64,000 bases of DNA from Sinomonas atrocyanea (GTDB lineage: Bacteria; Actinomycetota; Actinomycetes; Actinomycetales; Micrococcaceae), in NCBI RefSeq assembly GCF_030811715.1, contig NZ_JAUSRH010000017.1:19683-83682 (forward strand). Direction: 5' to 3'. Every line of letters starts with the position of its first letter. The stretch's first letter is position 1. Below are positions 51,617-59,590 of this stretch, piece by piece. Position numbers and translations under genes: made by a program. The notes below the pieces were generated by a model. The model ran no database searches, was not told where the DNA came from, and saw only the letters and a list, made by a program, of their open reading frames with translations.

Positions 51617-51674
51617 GGGAAATGACCCCTCAATGCAGGGACATGACCCCTCAACCTCGGGACATGACCCCTCA
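51617..51674. repeat. Direct repeat array right of tetR (3 units, 21-bp period, inverted)
   Basis: GGGAAATGACCCCTCA at 51617, then GGGACATGACCCCTCA at 51638 and 51659, exact 21-bp steps. These are the reverse complement of the left array units, facing them across tetR. Confidence 0.82.
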
Positions 51675-51716
51675 GCGGGAGGGGGGTTGACCGTGGCGCA
51701 GGTCACTGCTGTAATA

Positions 51717-51733
51717 AACGAACGTCATTCATT
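51717..51733. promoter_or_regulatory. Operator-like dyad in aguB-aguA promoter
   Basis: Minus-strand reading AATGAATGACGTTCGTT; partner of the site at 50758-50774. It lies 69 bases before the aguB start. Confidence 0.62.
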
Positions 51734-51801
51734 TAGGAGCGCCGATCCTGCGCCCCACCCGAGACTTCCCCGACTCCTCCTGACTTCCCCGAAGGACTTC
51801 C

Positions 51802-52827
51802 ATGCACGAGATCCTTGCCCTGCAGCCCCCGGTGTCGTGGGCCCGCACGGACACCGAGGCTCCCCGCCGCGACCCCCTGCGCGTCGGCGTCGTCCAGCAC
51901 CGCTGGCACGAGGACCCTGCCGCAACCGAGGCCGAGCTCGAGGAGGGCATCGGCCGCGCGGCGGCCCACGGCGCCGCGGTCGTCTTCCTCCCCGAGCTCA
52001 CGCTGTCCCGCTACCCTGCGGACACGCTGCCCGACTCCACGCCCAGCAGCATCGCCGAAGACCTCGGGACCGGCCGCACGCTCGCGTTCGCCCGCCGCGC
52101 CGCGGCCGCCCACGGCGTGTGCGTCCACGCGAGCCTCTACCGCAAGGGCGCCCCCGGCGACCCGCTCGGCTACAACACCGCCATCCTCGTGGCCCCCGAC
52201 GGCACGCTCCTCGCCGCGACGGACAAGCTCCACATCCCGGTGACGGAGGGCTACTACGAGGACAAGTTCTTCCGCCCCGGCCCCCAGCAGCAGGGCCAGC
52301 AGCAGGGCACCCCCTACCCGGTCCACTCCCCCGCCGAGCTGGGCGGCGCGCGCCTGGGCCTGCCGACCTGCTGGGACGAGTGGTTCCCCGAGCTCGCCCG
52401 CGCCTACTCGCTCGCCGGCGCCGAGATCCTCGCCTACCCGACGGCGATCGGCTCCGAGCCCGGCCACCCCGACTTCGACACCGAGCCGCTGTGGCGGCAG
52501 GTGATCGTGGGCAACGGGATCGCGAACGGCACGTTCATGGTGGTCCCGAACCGCTGGGGCTCCGAGGGCCTCGTGACCTTCTACGGCTCGTCCTTCATCT
52601 CGGACCCCTACGGCCGCATCCTGGCCCGCGCCCCGCGCGAGGGCTCAGCCGTGCTCGTCGCGGACCTCGACCTCGATGCCCGCCGCGATTGGCTCGCCCT
52701 CTTCCCGTTCCTCACCACCCGCCGCCCGGACACCTACGCCGCGCTCACCGCGCCCGTGGACCCGGCGCACCCGTTCGGCTCACCCGAGCAGACCCAGGCG
52801 GACCAGCTGCAGGGGGCGGACGCATGA
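51802..52827 (+). CDS. aguB: N-carbamoylputrescine amidase-like carbon-nitrogen hydrolase
   Basis: 341 residues. The nitrilase triad is present: Glu in VVFLPELTLSRY, Lys in ATDKLHIPVTEGYYEDKFF, Cys in GLPTCWDEWFPELARAYS. The DEWFPE motif after the Cys is typical of N-carbamoylputrescine amidases. An N-terminal extension of ~25 residues precedes the first strand (LRVGVVQHRW). Reaction: N-carbamoylputrescine + H2O to putrescine, CO2 and NH3. AAGGACTTCC precedes the ATG. The stop overlaps the agmatine deiminase start by four bases (ATGA). Confidence 0.88.
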   Translation: MHEILALQPPVSWARTDTEAPRRDPLRVGVVQHRWHEDPAATEAELEEGIGRAAAHGAAVVFLPELTLSRYPADTLPDSTPSSIAEDLGTGRTLAFARRAAAAHGVCVHASLYRKGAPGDPLGYNTAILVAPDGTLLAATDKLHIPVTEGYYEDKFFRPGPQQQGQQQGTPYPVHSPAELGGARLGLPTCWDEWFPELARAYSLAGAEILAYPTAIGSEPGHPDFDTEPLWRQVIVGNGIANGTFMVVPNRWGSEGLVTFYGSSFISDPYGRILARAPREGSAVLVADLDLDARRDWLALFPFLTTRRPDTYAALTAPVDPAHPFGSPEQTQADQLQGADA

Positions 52828-53867
52828 GCTGGCGGATGCCCGCGGAGACCGACCCGCACGAGCGGCTGTGGATGGCGTGGCCGTCCGGCGGGTACACGCT
52901 CGGCGAGACGGACGAGGACGCGCACGAGTCCCGCGCGGCCTGGGCGGCCGTGGCGCACGCCGCGCGCCGGTACGAGCCCGTGACCATGGTGGTCCGGCCG
53001 GATGACCGCGGGATCGCCGAGGCGTACCTCGACCCGCGCGTGGACCTGCTCGAGGCGGCCCTCGACGACGCCTGGATGCGGGACATGGGGCCCAGCTTCG
53101 TGCTCGGCGGCACTCCGGAGGGCCCGGCCCGCCTCGGCGCCGTCGACTGGGTGTTCAACGGCTGGGGCCAGCAGGACTGGGCCTCGTGGGAGGACGATGC
53201 CCGGATCGGCGGTACGGTCGCCGAGGCCGCGGGCGCCGAGCTCCTCCCGAGCAGCCTCGTCAACGAAGGGGGCGGGATCCAGGTCGACGGGCGCGGCACG
53301 GTGCTGCTGACCGAGACCGTCCAGCTCGACCCTGGCCGCAACCCGGGCGCCACCAAGGCACAGGTCGAGGCCGAGCTCGAGCGCACCATCGGCGCGCGCC
53401 ATGCCGTCTGGCTCCCCCGTGGCCTCACCCGGGACTCGGAGCGCTTCGGCACGCGGGGCCACGTGGACCTCGTCGCGGCGATCCCGAGCCCGGGCACCCT
53501 CCTCGTCCACGTCCAGCACAGCCCCGAGCACCCGGACCACGAGGTCACCGGCCAGATCCTCGAGGCCCTGCACGCCTCACGCACCGCGGACGGGACGCCG
53601 TGGACCATCATCGAGGTCCCGGCCCCGGCCCAGCTGCACGACGACGAGGGCTGGGTCGATTGGAGCTACATCAACCACGTGGCCGTCAACGGCGGGCTCG
53701 TGGCCTGCACGTTCAACGACCCGCACGACGAGAAGGCCCTGCGCCTCCTCGCCGACGCCTACCGGGGCCGGCACGTGAGCGCCGTCGACGCCCGGGTCAT
53801 CTTCTCCCGCGGGGGCGGGATCCACTGCATCACCCAGCAGCAGCCGGCCACCCCGGCCCACGCCTGA
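52824..53867 (+). CDS. aguA: Agmatine deiminase
   Basis: 347 residues, normal family length. WMRDMGPSFVLGGTPEGPAR holds the conserved Asp that binds the guanidino group. LVNEGGGIQVDGRGTVLLTE is the N-terminal GGG motif. GTRGHVDLVAAIPSPGTLLV contains the catalytic His region. SRGGGIHCITQQQPA carries the nucleophilic Cys at the C-terminus. It converts agmatine to N-carbamoylputrescine and ammonia. It overlaps aguB by four bases, a coupled operon, and is followed after 113 bases by the permease. Confidence 0.92.
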   Translation: MSWRMPAETDPHERLWMAWPSGGYTLGETDEDAHESRAAWAAVAHAARRYEPVTMVVRPDDRGIAEAYLDPRVDLLEAALDDAWMRDMGPSFVLGGTPEGPARLGAVDWVFNGWGQQDWASWEDDARIGGTVAEAAGAELLPSSLVNEGGGIQVDGRGTVLLTETVQLDPGRNPGATKAQVEAELERTIGARHAVWLPRGLTRDSERFGTRGHVDLVAAIPSPGTLLVHVQHSPEHPDHEVTGQILEALHASRTADGTPWTIIEVPAPAQLHDDEGWVDWSYINHVAVNGGLVACTFNDPHDEKALRLLADAYRGRHVSAVDARVIFSRGGGIHCITQQQPATPAHA

Positions 53868-53980
53868 CCACCACGCGCACAGCCTCCACCCGAGGGGTGA
53901 CAGTCCCCAGCCCGGTCCCGGGCCGCCACCCGTCCGCCGCCGTTTGTGACGGCAGACACACACGAAGGACAATACTGCTG

Positions 53981-55360
53981 ATGTCCCAGAACTCCTCCAC
54001 GCTCAAGCGGTCGCTGGGCCTGTGGGCCATCGTCGGCCTCGGCCTCGGGTACATGACCCCGACCACTGTCTTCGACACGTTCGGCATCGTCTCCGGCGAG
54101 ACCAACGGCGTGGTCCCCCTGGCCTACCTCGTCGCGCTCGTCGCCATGGTCTTCACCGCGGTCAGCTACGGCCGCATGACCCGCTTCTTCCCCTCGGCCG
54201 GCTCGGCCTACACGTACACGTCGGAGACGATGCATCCGAACGTGGGCTTCCTCGTCGGCTGGGCGTCCCTGCTCGACTACCTCCTGCTCCCGCTCGTGAA
54301 CGCCGTGATCGTGCGGATCTACATGGAGTCGTTCTTCCCGGACGTGCCCTCATGGATCTGGGTCGTGGCCTACGTCGTCGTCATCACCGCTATGAACCTG
54401 TGGAGCATGAACTCGACGTCGAAGATCAACGGCATCCTCGTAGTCTTCGAGGTCGTGCTGATCGGCGCCTTCGTGGTCCTGGCCTGGAACGCGCTCGCCC
54501 ACGGCACCGGCACCGGCGCCGTGTTCAGCTCCGCCCCGCTGTTCCACGGCGGCGTGGACGCCTCGGCCGTCATCAGCGGCGCGACCGTGGTGTGCTTCTC
54601 CTTCATCGGCTTCGACGCCATCACGATGTACACCGAAGAGGCCAAGGACGCGACCACGGTGCCGAAGGCCATCGTCCTGGCGCTGCTGATCGGCGGCACG
54701 ATCTTCTTCGTGGCCGCCTGGTTCGGCCAGTCCGTGTTCCCCACGCTGGACGGCTTCGACAACACGGACGACACCCTCCCCGAGATGGCCCTCAAGGTCG
54801 GCGGGCAGCTGTTCAAGGTCCTCTTCACCTCGGCCGCCTTCGCCGCGACCGTGGCCTCGAGCCTCGCCTCGCACGCCTCGGTGTCCCGGATGATCTACGT
54901 GATGGGCCGCAACGGCCGCGGCCCCGTCTCGCGGTTCTTCTCCTTCGTCCACCCGCGCTTCCGCACCCCGTCCTTCGCGGTGCTGTTCGTCGGAGCCGTC
55001 TCCCTCCTCGCGATCCCGTTCACGCTCGAGTTCATCTCCTCGATGATCAACTTCGGCGCGCTCATCGCCTTCACATTCGTGAACCTGACCGTCGTGGTGT
55101 TCTTCGTGCTGCGCAAGAAGGAGGTCCGCACGCCGAAGGAGATCCTGGTCAACATCGTGCTGCCCGTGGTCGGCATGGTCCTCACCGGCGTCCTGTGGGC
55201 GAACCTGCAGATGGACGCGCTCACCTATGGGGCGATCTGGCTCGGGATCGGCGTGGTGTGCCTGCTCGTGATCACCCGCGGCTTCCGCCGCACGGTCAAC
55301 GTGAGCATGAACGAGGAGGACGCCGTCGAGCTCGAGCACCTCGCCGGCCCCCGCGTCTGA
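53981..55360 (+). CDS. APC permease, putrescine/agmatine uptake (PuuP-like)
   Basis: 459 residues with about 12 helices. LKRSLGLWAIVGLGLGYMTP is helix 1 with the unwound Gly motif, and VSYGRMTRFFPSAGSAYTYT the helix-3 region of the APC family. FSFIGFDAITMYTEEAKDAT is helix 6 with its loop. ASSLASHASVSRMIYVMGRN is helix 8. The sequence is distinct from permeases A and B, and closer in pattern to polyamine importers such as PuuP. GAAGGAC ten bases before the ATG is a weak ribosome-binding site. A strong hairpin follows the stop. Confidence 0.87.
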   Translation: MSQNSSTLKRSLGLWAIVGLGLGYMTPTTVFDTFGIVSGETNGVVPLAYLVALVAMVFTAVSYGRMTRFFPSAGSAYTYTSETMHPNVGFLVGWASLLDYLLLPLVNAVIVRIYMESFFPDVPSWIWVVAYVVVITAMNLWSMNSTSKINGILVVFEVVLIGAFVVLAWNALAHGTGTGAVFSSAPLFHGGVDASAVISGATVVCFSFIGFDAITMYTEEAKDATTVPKAIVLALLIGGTIFFVAAWFGQSVFPTLDGFDNTDDTLPEMALKVGGQLFKVLFTSAAFAATVASSLASHASVSRMIYVMGRNGRGPVSRFFSFVHPRFRTPSFAVLFVGAVSLLAIPFTLEFISSMINFGALIAFTFVNLTVVVFFVLRKKEVRTPKEILVNIVLPVVGMVLTGVLWANLQMDALTYGAIWLGIGVVCLLVITRGFRRTVNVSMNEEDAVELEHLAGPRV

Positions 55361-55385
55361 CCGCTCCTCCCCGCTTCTGCCCCGC

Positions 55386-55434
55386 GCACGACGCCGCCGG
55401 GCCGGGTACGCGACCCGGCCCGGCGACGTCGTGC
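55386..55434. terminator. Strong terminator after the agmatine operon
   Basis: Inner 11-bp perfect stem (CCGGGCCGGGT / ACCCGGCCCGG, loop ACGCG) extended by an outer stem GCACGACG / CGTCGTGC with one mismatch between. Confidence 0.8.
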
Positions 55435-55445
55435 CCCGCCATGGG

Positions 55446-55451
55446 TAGGGT
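55446..55451 (+). promoter_or_regulatory. -10 element of leaderless aminotransferase gene
   Basis: TAGGGT six bases before ATG 55458, no ribosome-binding site. Confidence 0.5.
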
Positions 55452-55457
55452 GGGCGC

Positions 55458-56558
55458 ATGAGTGAGATCCTGCCGTTCCGCTACCTGTTCGGACCGGGCC
55501 CGGGCAACGCGTACCCGGAGGTCATGGCGGCCCTGTCGCACCCGGTGATCGGGCACCTGGACCCGGTGTTCATCGCGCGGCTGGACCGCGTCTCCGCCGG
55601 GCTGCGCGAGGTGTGGGGCACGGCGAACGCGCGCACGTGGCCCGTCTCGGCCACCGGCTCCGGCGGCATGGAGGCGGCGTTCGTGAACTTCGTCGAGCCG
55701 GGCGACCCGGTGGTCGTGGCGGTCAACGGTCTGTTCGGCGAGCGGATGTGCGAGGTGGCCCGGCGCTGCGGGGCCGAGGTGGTGCGCGTGGAGCACGAGT
55801 GGGGGCAGCCGGTCGACGCCGAACGCGTGCTCGCCGCCCACCCCTCCCCGAAGATCATCGCGGCCGTGCACGCCGAGACGTCCACGGGCGTGCGCTCCGA
55901 CATCGCCGCCCTCGGGGCCGGGAAGGGGGACGCGCTCCTGCTCGCGGACGCCGTGACCTCGATCGGCGGCCTCGAGCTCCTCGCGGACGAGTGGGGCGTC
56001 GACATCGGCTACGCGGGCACCCAGAAGTGCCTCGGCGTCCCGCCGGGCCTGTCCCCGTTCACCGTCTCCGAGCGGGCGTTCGAGCGGCGCGTGCGCGAGC
56101 CGCGCTCCTGGTACTTCGACATCGGCCTGCTCGGCGGGTACGTCGGCGCGGCCCAGGGCCGCACGCGCACCTACCACCACACCGCCCCGGTGACGATGAT
56201 CGCGGGCCTCGAGGCCGCCCTCGACCGGATTCTCGCGGAGGGGCTGCCCACCGTGTGGGCCCGGCACGAGGCCGCCGGCGCCGCCCTGCGCGAGGGGCTC
56301 GAGGACATGGGGCTCGAGCTGTTCGCCGCCGAGGGCTCCCGCCTCCCGAGCCTGACCACCGTGCGCGTCCCGGACGGCGTCTCCTCCGCGCGGGTGCGCC
56401 GGATCCTTCTGGAGCAGTACTCGATCGAGGTCGGCTCCGGCGTCGGAGAGTTCGCCGACACCGTCTGGCGGATCGGGCTCATGGGCCCCAACGCGAACCC
56501 CGCCTCGGTGACGCTCGCCCTCGGCGCGCTCGGCGAGGCGATCGGCGCGGCGCGCTGA
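55458..56558 (+). CDS. Class V aminotransferase (alanine-glyoxylate aminotransferase family)
   Basis: 366 residues. FGPGPGNAYPEVMAALSHPV is the N-terminal substrate loop. SATGSGGMEAAFVNFVEPGD binds the PLP phosphate. LLADAVTSIGGLELLADEWG has the PLP-contact Asp. DIGYAGTQKCLGVPPGLSPF holds the cofactor Lys. RIGLMGPNANPASV has the Arg for the substrate carboxylate. It should transaminate a small 2-oxo acid such as glyoxylate with alanine, serine or a similar donor. It has its own leaderless promoter beyond the agmatine terminator, so the functional link to that cluster is loose. Confidence 0.87.
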   Translation: MSEILPFRYLFGPGPGNAYPEVMAALSHPVIGHLDPVFIARLDRVSAGLREVWGTANARTWPVSATGSGGMEAAFVNFVEPGDPVVVAVNGLFGERMCEVARRCGAEVVRVEHEWGQPVDAERVLAAHPSPKIIAAVHAETSTGVRSDIAALGAGKGDALLLADAVTSIGGLELLADEWGVDIGYAGTQKCLGVPPGLSPFTVSERAFERRVREPRSWYFDIGLLGGYVGAAQGRTRTYHHTAPVTMIAGLEAALDRILAEGLPTVWARHEAAGAALREGLEDMGLELFAAEGSRLPSLTTVRVPDGVSSARVRRILLEQYSIEVGSGVGEFADTVWRIGLMGPNANPASVTLALGALGEAIGAAR

Positions 56559-56563
56559 AGCCC

Positions 56564-57108
56564 GTGGGATTGGCCGGGGCTGACTGGGCGGCTCTGGAGT
56601 GGCGGGTGCGGGCCGCCGTGCCCGGCGACCTTGCTGCCGTCAATGCCGTGGCCCGCGCCGCCGGGCGGCCCGAGTGGACGGCCGCCGCGCTCGCCGCGCG
56701 GCCGGACCGGATCGCGGTCGTAGCCGTCTCGGACCGCGGCCTGCTCGGCTACGCGAAGACCCATGTCTACCCTGCGCCGGACGGCGGGGCCCCGGCGGGC
56801 CACTACCTCGGGGGAATCGTGGTCCACCCCGCCGCGCGCCGCCGGGGCCTCGGGCGCGCCCTCACCGAGGCCCGGCTCGCCTAGATCTGGGAGCGGGCCG
56901 ACGCGGCTTACTGCATCACGAACGCGCGGAACGCGGCCTCGATCGCGCTGCACGAGGGCTGGGGTTCCGGCAGGTCGCCGCGGGGGCCTCGTCGTTCCAG
57001 GCGGTGACGTTCGACGGCGGGCGCGGCCTCGTGCTCGAGGCGCGGCGGCCGGCGTCGTGCTCGGCAGCAGAACCCCGGGGCCGCGCCGGAGTCTGGCCCA
57101 GAGACTAG
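56564..57108 (+). pseudogene. GNAT acetyltransferase, nonsense and frameshift mutations
   Basis: Starting at GTG 56564, five bases after the aminotransferase stop, WRVRAAVPGDLAAVNAVARA to HYLGGIVVHPAARRRGLGRA is a normal GNAT N-terminus with its acetyl-CoA loop. A TAG at 56882-56884 interrupts RLA-IWERADAAYCITNARN, where a Trp codon (TGG) is expected. Further on, near 56957-56962, one base is missing, so that GFRQVAAGASSFQAVTFDGG is in another frame, ending at 57106-57108. Two independent lesions make a pseudogene much more likely than sequencing error. Confidence 0.82.
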
Positions 57109-57770
57109 GCGGAGTCCACCTCGACGTCGCCGGCAGCGGCGAGATCGAGGGTGTGGAAAGTGTGGTCGCGCTTGGCCTTGAGGTAGCGGACGTTGCTCGC
57201 GGACAGGTGCACCGCCGTGGGCACCTGCTCGGCCACCTGGATCCCGAGGGCCTCGAGCTGGAGGGCCTTGTCCGGGTTGTTGCTCAGGAGCCTGATGCGC
57301 GTGGCGCCGAGGGCGGCGAGCATCTGCGCGGCGGCCTCGTAGTCGCGCTCGTCCTCGCCGCGGCCGAGGGCCCGGTTCGCGGCGTAGGTGTCGAGCCCCT
57401 GGTCCTGGAGCGCATAGGCGTCCAGCTTCTCGTACAGCCCGATCCCCCGGCCCTCCTGCCGGAGGTAGAGCAGGAACCCGCCGGCCGCGGAGATCCGCTC
57501 CACGGCCTCGCGCAGCTGGGGGCCGCAGTCGCAGCGCTCGGAGCCGAGCACATCCCCGGTGAGGCATTCGCTGTGGGGCCGCACCAGCGGAGGTTCGCCG
57601 CCCTCGCCCGCCCGCTGCAGCGAGCCCTCCCAGTCGCCGAGGCCGAGCAGGAGGTGCTCGCGGGAGTCCACGAGGTCGCGGAACGTGAAGACATCCGCCG
57701 TGACGGCGAACCCGCCGGCTAACCTGAGCGGCACCCGCACCCGCGTGCGCACCTGAGCTCCAGCTGACAT
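57105..57770 (-). CDS. ribA: GTP cyclohydrolase II
   Basis: 221 residues. VRPHSECLTGDVLGSERCDC contains the three zinc-binding cysteines. YLRQEGRGIGLYEKLDAYAL is the catalytic segment; the conserved Tyr follows Leu. LSNNPDKALQLEALGI is the GTP/phosphate-binding end. It hydrolyses GTP to the pyrimidine precursor of riboflavin. It is not fused to DHBP synthase as in many actinobacterial ribBA genes, and no other rib gene is nearby, so it may be a second or stand-alone copy. GGAGGGGCC precedes ATG 57770. Its end overlaps the pseudogene by four bases. Confidence 0.92.
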   Translation of the reverse strand: MSAGAQVRTRVRVPLRLAGGFAVTADVFTFRDLVDSREHLLLGLGDWEGSLQRAGEGGEPPLVRPHSECLTGDVLGSERCDCGPQLREAVERISAAGGFLLYLRQEGRGIGLYEKLDAYALQDQGLDTYAANRALGRGEDERDYEAAAQMLAALGATRIRLLSNNPDKALQLEALGIQVAEQVPTAVHLSASNVRYLKAKRDHTFHTLDLAAAGDVEVDSA

Positions 57771-57926
57771 GGCCCCTCCATCTTGGCAGGCACCCGGCGC
57801 CCACCACACTCTGCTTCTGTGTACCGGACTTTACCCAGCCGTTCGACATTCCTCACAGGACCGTCACGGAAGCGAAACACACGGCCCGTAGCGTCAGAAG
57901 CATTCCCTTCACAACAAGGAGGCGGC

Positions 57927-58430
57927 ATGCAGACTCACCCGAAGCTGACGATCCGGCTGGTCCCGTGGTCCAACCCCGTGGGACGCGACCTGCGCGCCGC
58001 CCAGCAGGCAGAGCTCGACGCCCGCTACGGCCACACCGCACACGAGGCGGGGGACCCGCCGTCGGCCGCGGACACCGCCGTGTTCCTCGTCGCCTACGAG
58101 CGGGCCACGGGCCAGCCACTCGGCTGCGGCGGCCTGCGCTGGGTCGAGCGGACCACCGCCGAGGTCAAGCGGGTCTACGTGCTCCCGTACGCGCGGGGGG
58201 CGGGGATCGCGAGCTCGATCCTCGTGGCCCTCGAGGCCGAGGCCTACGCGGCGGGAGTCACGCTCATGCTCGCCGAGGCCGGCTCGGCCCAGCCCGACGG
58301 GAAGATGTTCTACGAGGCCTCGGGGTACCGCCGCATCCCCAACTTCGGCCCCTACGCGGACCTCGCGGACTCCGTCTGCTACGCGAAGCCGGTCATGACC
58401 CCCGTGCGGCTGCACGCGGTCACGGCGTGA
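57927..58430 (+). CDS. GNAT family N-acetyltransferase
   Basis: 167 residues, with AAGGAGGCGGC directly before ATG 57927. VAYERATGQPLGCGGLRWVE is beta-4/5. VKRVYVLPYARGAGIASSIL, then VALEAEAYAAG, is the acetyl-CoA-binding loop and helix (RGAGIA). MFYEASGYRRIPNFGPYADL is the C-terminal substrate side. Substrate unknown. It is divergent from ribA across 156 bases. The stop lies inside the end of the FUSC gene (tail-to-tail overlap of 11 bases). Confidence 0.85.
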   Translation: MQTHPKLTIRLVPWSNPVGRDLRAAQQAELDARYGHTAHEAGDPPSAADTAVFLVAYERATGQPLGCGGLRWVERTTAEVKRVYVLPYARGAGIASSILVALEAEAYAAGVTLMLAEAGSAQPDGKMFYEASGYRRIPNFGPYADLADSVCYAKPVMTPVRLHAVTA

Positions 58431-59583
58431 GGGGCCGGCTCCGGAGCCGCCGCCAGACGCTGGGCGCCGTCACCACGGCCACGCCGACCACGGCACCGAT
58501 CACGGTGTCGATGAAGCGGTCGTGCAGGAGGTCCAGCGGGTCGACGCGCACCACGAGGAGCGTGGACATGAGCGCGAGCGGGGTGACGCACACCTGGGCC
58601 AGGAAGTACTGCCGTGCGATGAGCATCTCGGCCCCGAACTGGCACGCGGCGATGATCAGGACCATGGCCCAGGCCTCGGGCCGGAGCGCGACGATCGCGG
58701 CGAGCACCACGAGGCCCACCACCGTGCCGAGGATACGCTGCAGGCCGCGGGCCACCCGGTGCCTGGTCGTGTGGCCCACGAGGGGCACGACGGCGGCGAC
58801 CATCGCCCAGTAGTTGTGCCCGAACCCGAGCGACTGCCCCACGACCGTGGCGAGCACCCCCGCGGCCGCCGCGGCGACGAGGTAGCCGAGGGACTCAAGC
58901 CACAGGGCGCGGCGCTCCTCCGAGCCGAGCCGCACGCGCCACGCTGCACGGATCCCTGCCCACGTGAGCGGCGTGCGGTGCGCCGGGTGGACGCGCGACG
59001 AGAGCCCGATGAGCAGGCACAGGGCCGCGGTAGCGGCCGCCGTGACCATGGCCGGGCCCAGCGGTGGCTGGTGCGGGACGGACGCGATCGCCGCGTACGC
59101 GAAGATGTGGAACAGCGACCCGGCCGGCCGCAGCCTCCAGTAGCCCACGATCACCGTGCACGCCCAGGCCACGATGGTGGTGCCGACCACGATGGTCCAC
59201 GGGCTCACGAGATCGCCGGGGCTCAGCCTGGCGGTGAGGGTGGCCGCGAGGATCACGGCCAGCATGAGCAGTGCCGCCCGGACCTGCGCGACGATCCGCG
59301 CGCGGTGCGGCTCGTTGCGCCCGTAGATCCCGGGGAACGCGCCGAAGCTCGCGAAGATCGCCAGGTCGAGCCTGCCCAGCACCACGAGCGTGATGAGCGG
59401 GATGAACAGCCCCGCCGCGACGCGGAACGCCGCCTGGTGGTCCTTCCGCGCGGGCCCGATGCTGAACAGCAGCTGGTGCACGAACTCCCGCAGCCGGGAG
59501 CCGACGACGGCGACCGGCCCGCCCGGGTGCGTGCCGGCGTCGTGCGCCGGGGTGCTCGGGCCGGTGCCGCGCCCTTCGCTCAC
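58420..59583 (-). CDS. FUSC family membrane protein
   Basis: 387 residues with two halves of hydrophobic helices. The N-terminal half has FRVAAGLFIPLITLVVLGRL, IFASFGAFPGIYG and RAALLMLAVILAATLTA. The second half has GYLVAAAAAGVLATVVGQSL, FGHNYWAMVAAVVPLVGH and RILGTVVGLVVLAAIVALRP; HNYWAM and the R-x2-GT-x-G motif are typical of fusaric-acid-resistance-like efflux proteins. GTG 59583 is chosen, with AGGGG eight bases upstream inside the end of rlmN; TTG 59607 is an alternative. Substrate unknown. It is probably co-transcribed with rlmN. Confidence 0.85.
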   Translation of the reverse strand: MSEGRGTGPSTPAHDAGTHPGGPVAVVGSRLREFVHQLLFSIGPARKDHQAAFRVAAGLFIPLITLVVLGRLDLAIFASFGAFPGIYGRNEPHRARIVAQVRAALLMLAVILAATLTARLSPGDLVSPWTIVVGTTIVAWACTVIVGYWRLRPAGSLFHIFAYAAIASVPHQPPLGPAMVTAAATAALCLLIGLSSRVHPAHRTPLTWAGIRAAWRVRLGSEERRALWLESLGYLVAAAAAGVLATVVGQSLGFGHNYWAMVAAVVPLVGHTTRHRVARGLQRILGTVVGLVVLAAIVALRPEAWAMVLIIAACQFGAEMLIARQYFLAQVCVTPLALMSTLLVVRVDPLDLLHDRFIDTVIGAVVGVAVVTAPSVWRRLRSRPLTP

Positions 59584-59590
59584 CGGGCCC

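Noticed and set aside
50810..51674. CRISPR arrays flanking tetR
   Set aside because: Only ~5 bp separate the units and the two sides are inverted relative to each other; better explained by operators or transposon-end repeats.
50810..51674. A complete IS21-type insertion sequence
   Set aside because: No istA or istB-like gene lies inside; only a tetR gene is present, so mobility is left as a hypothesis.
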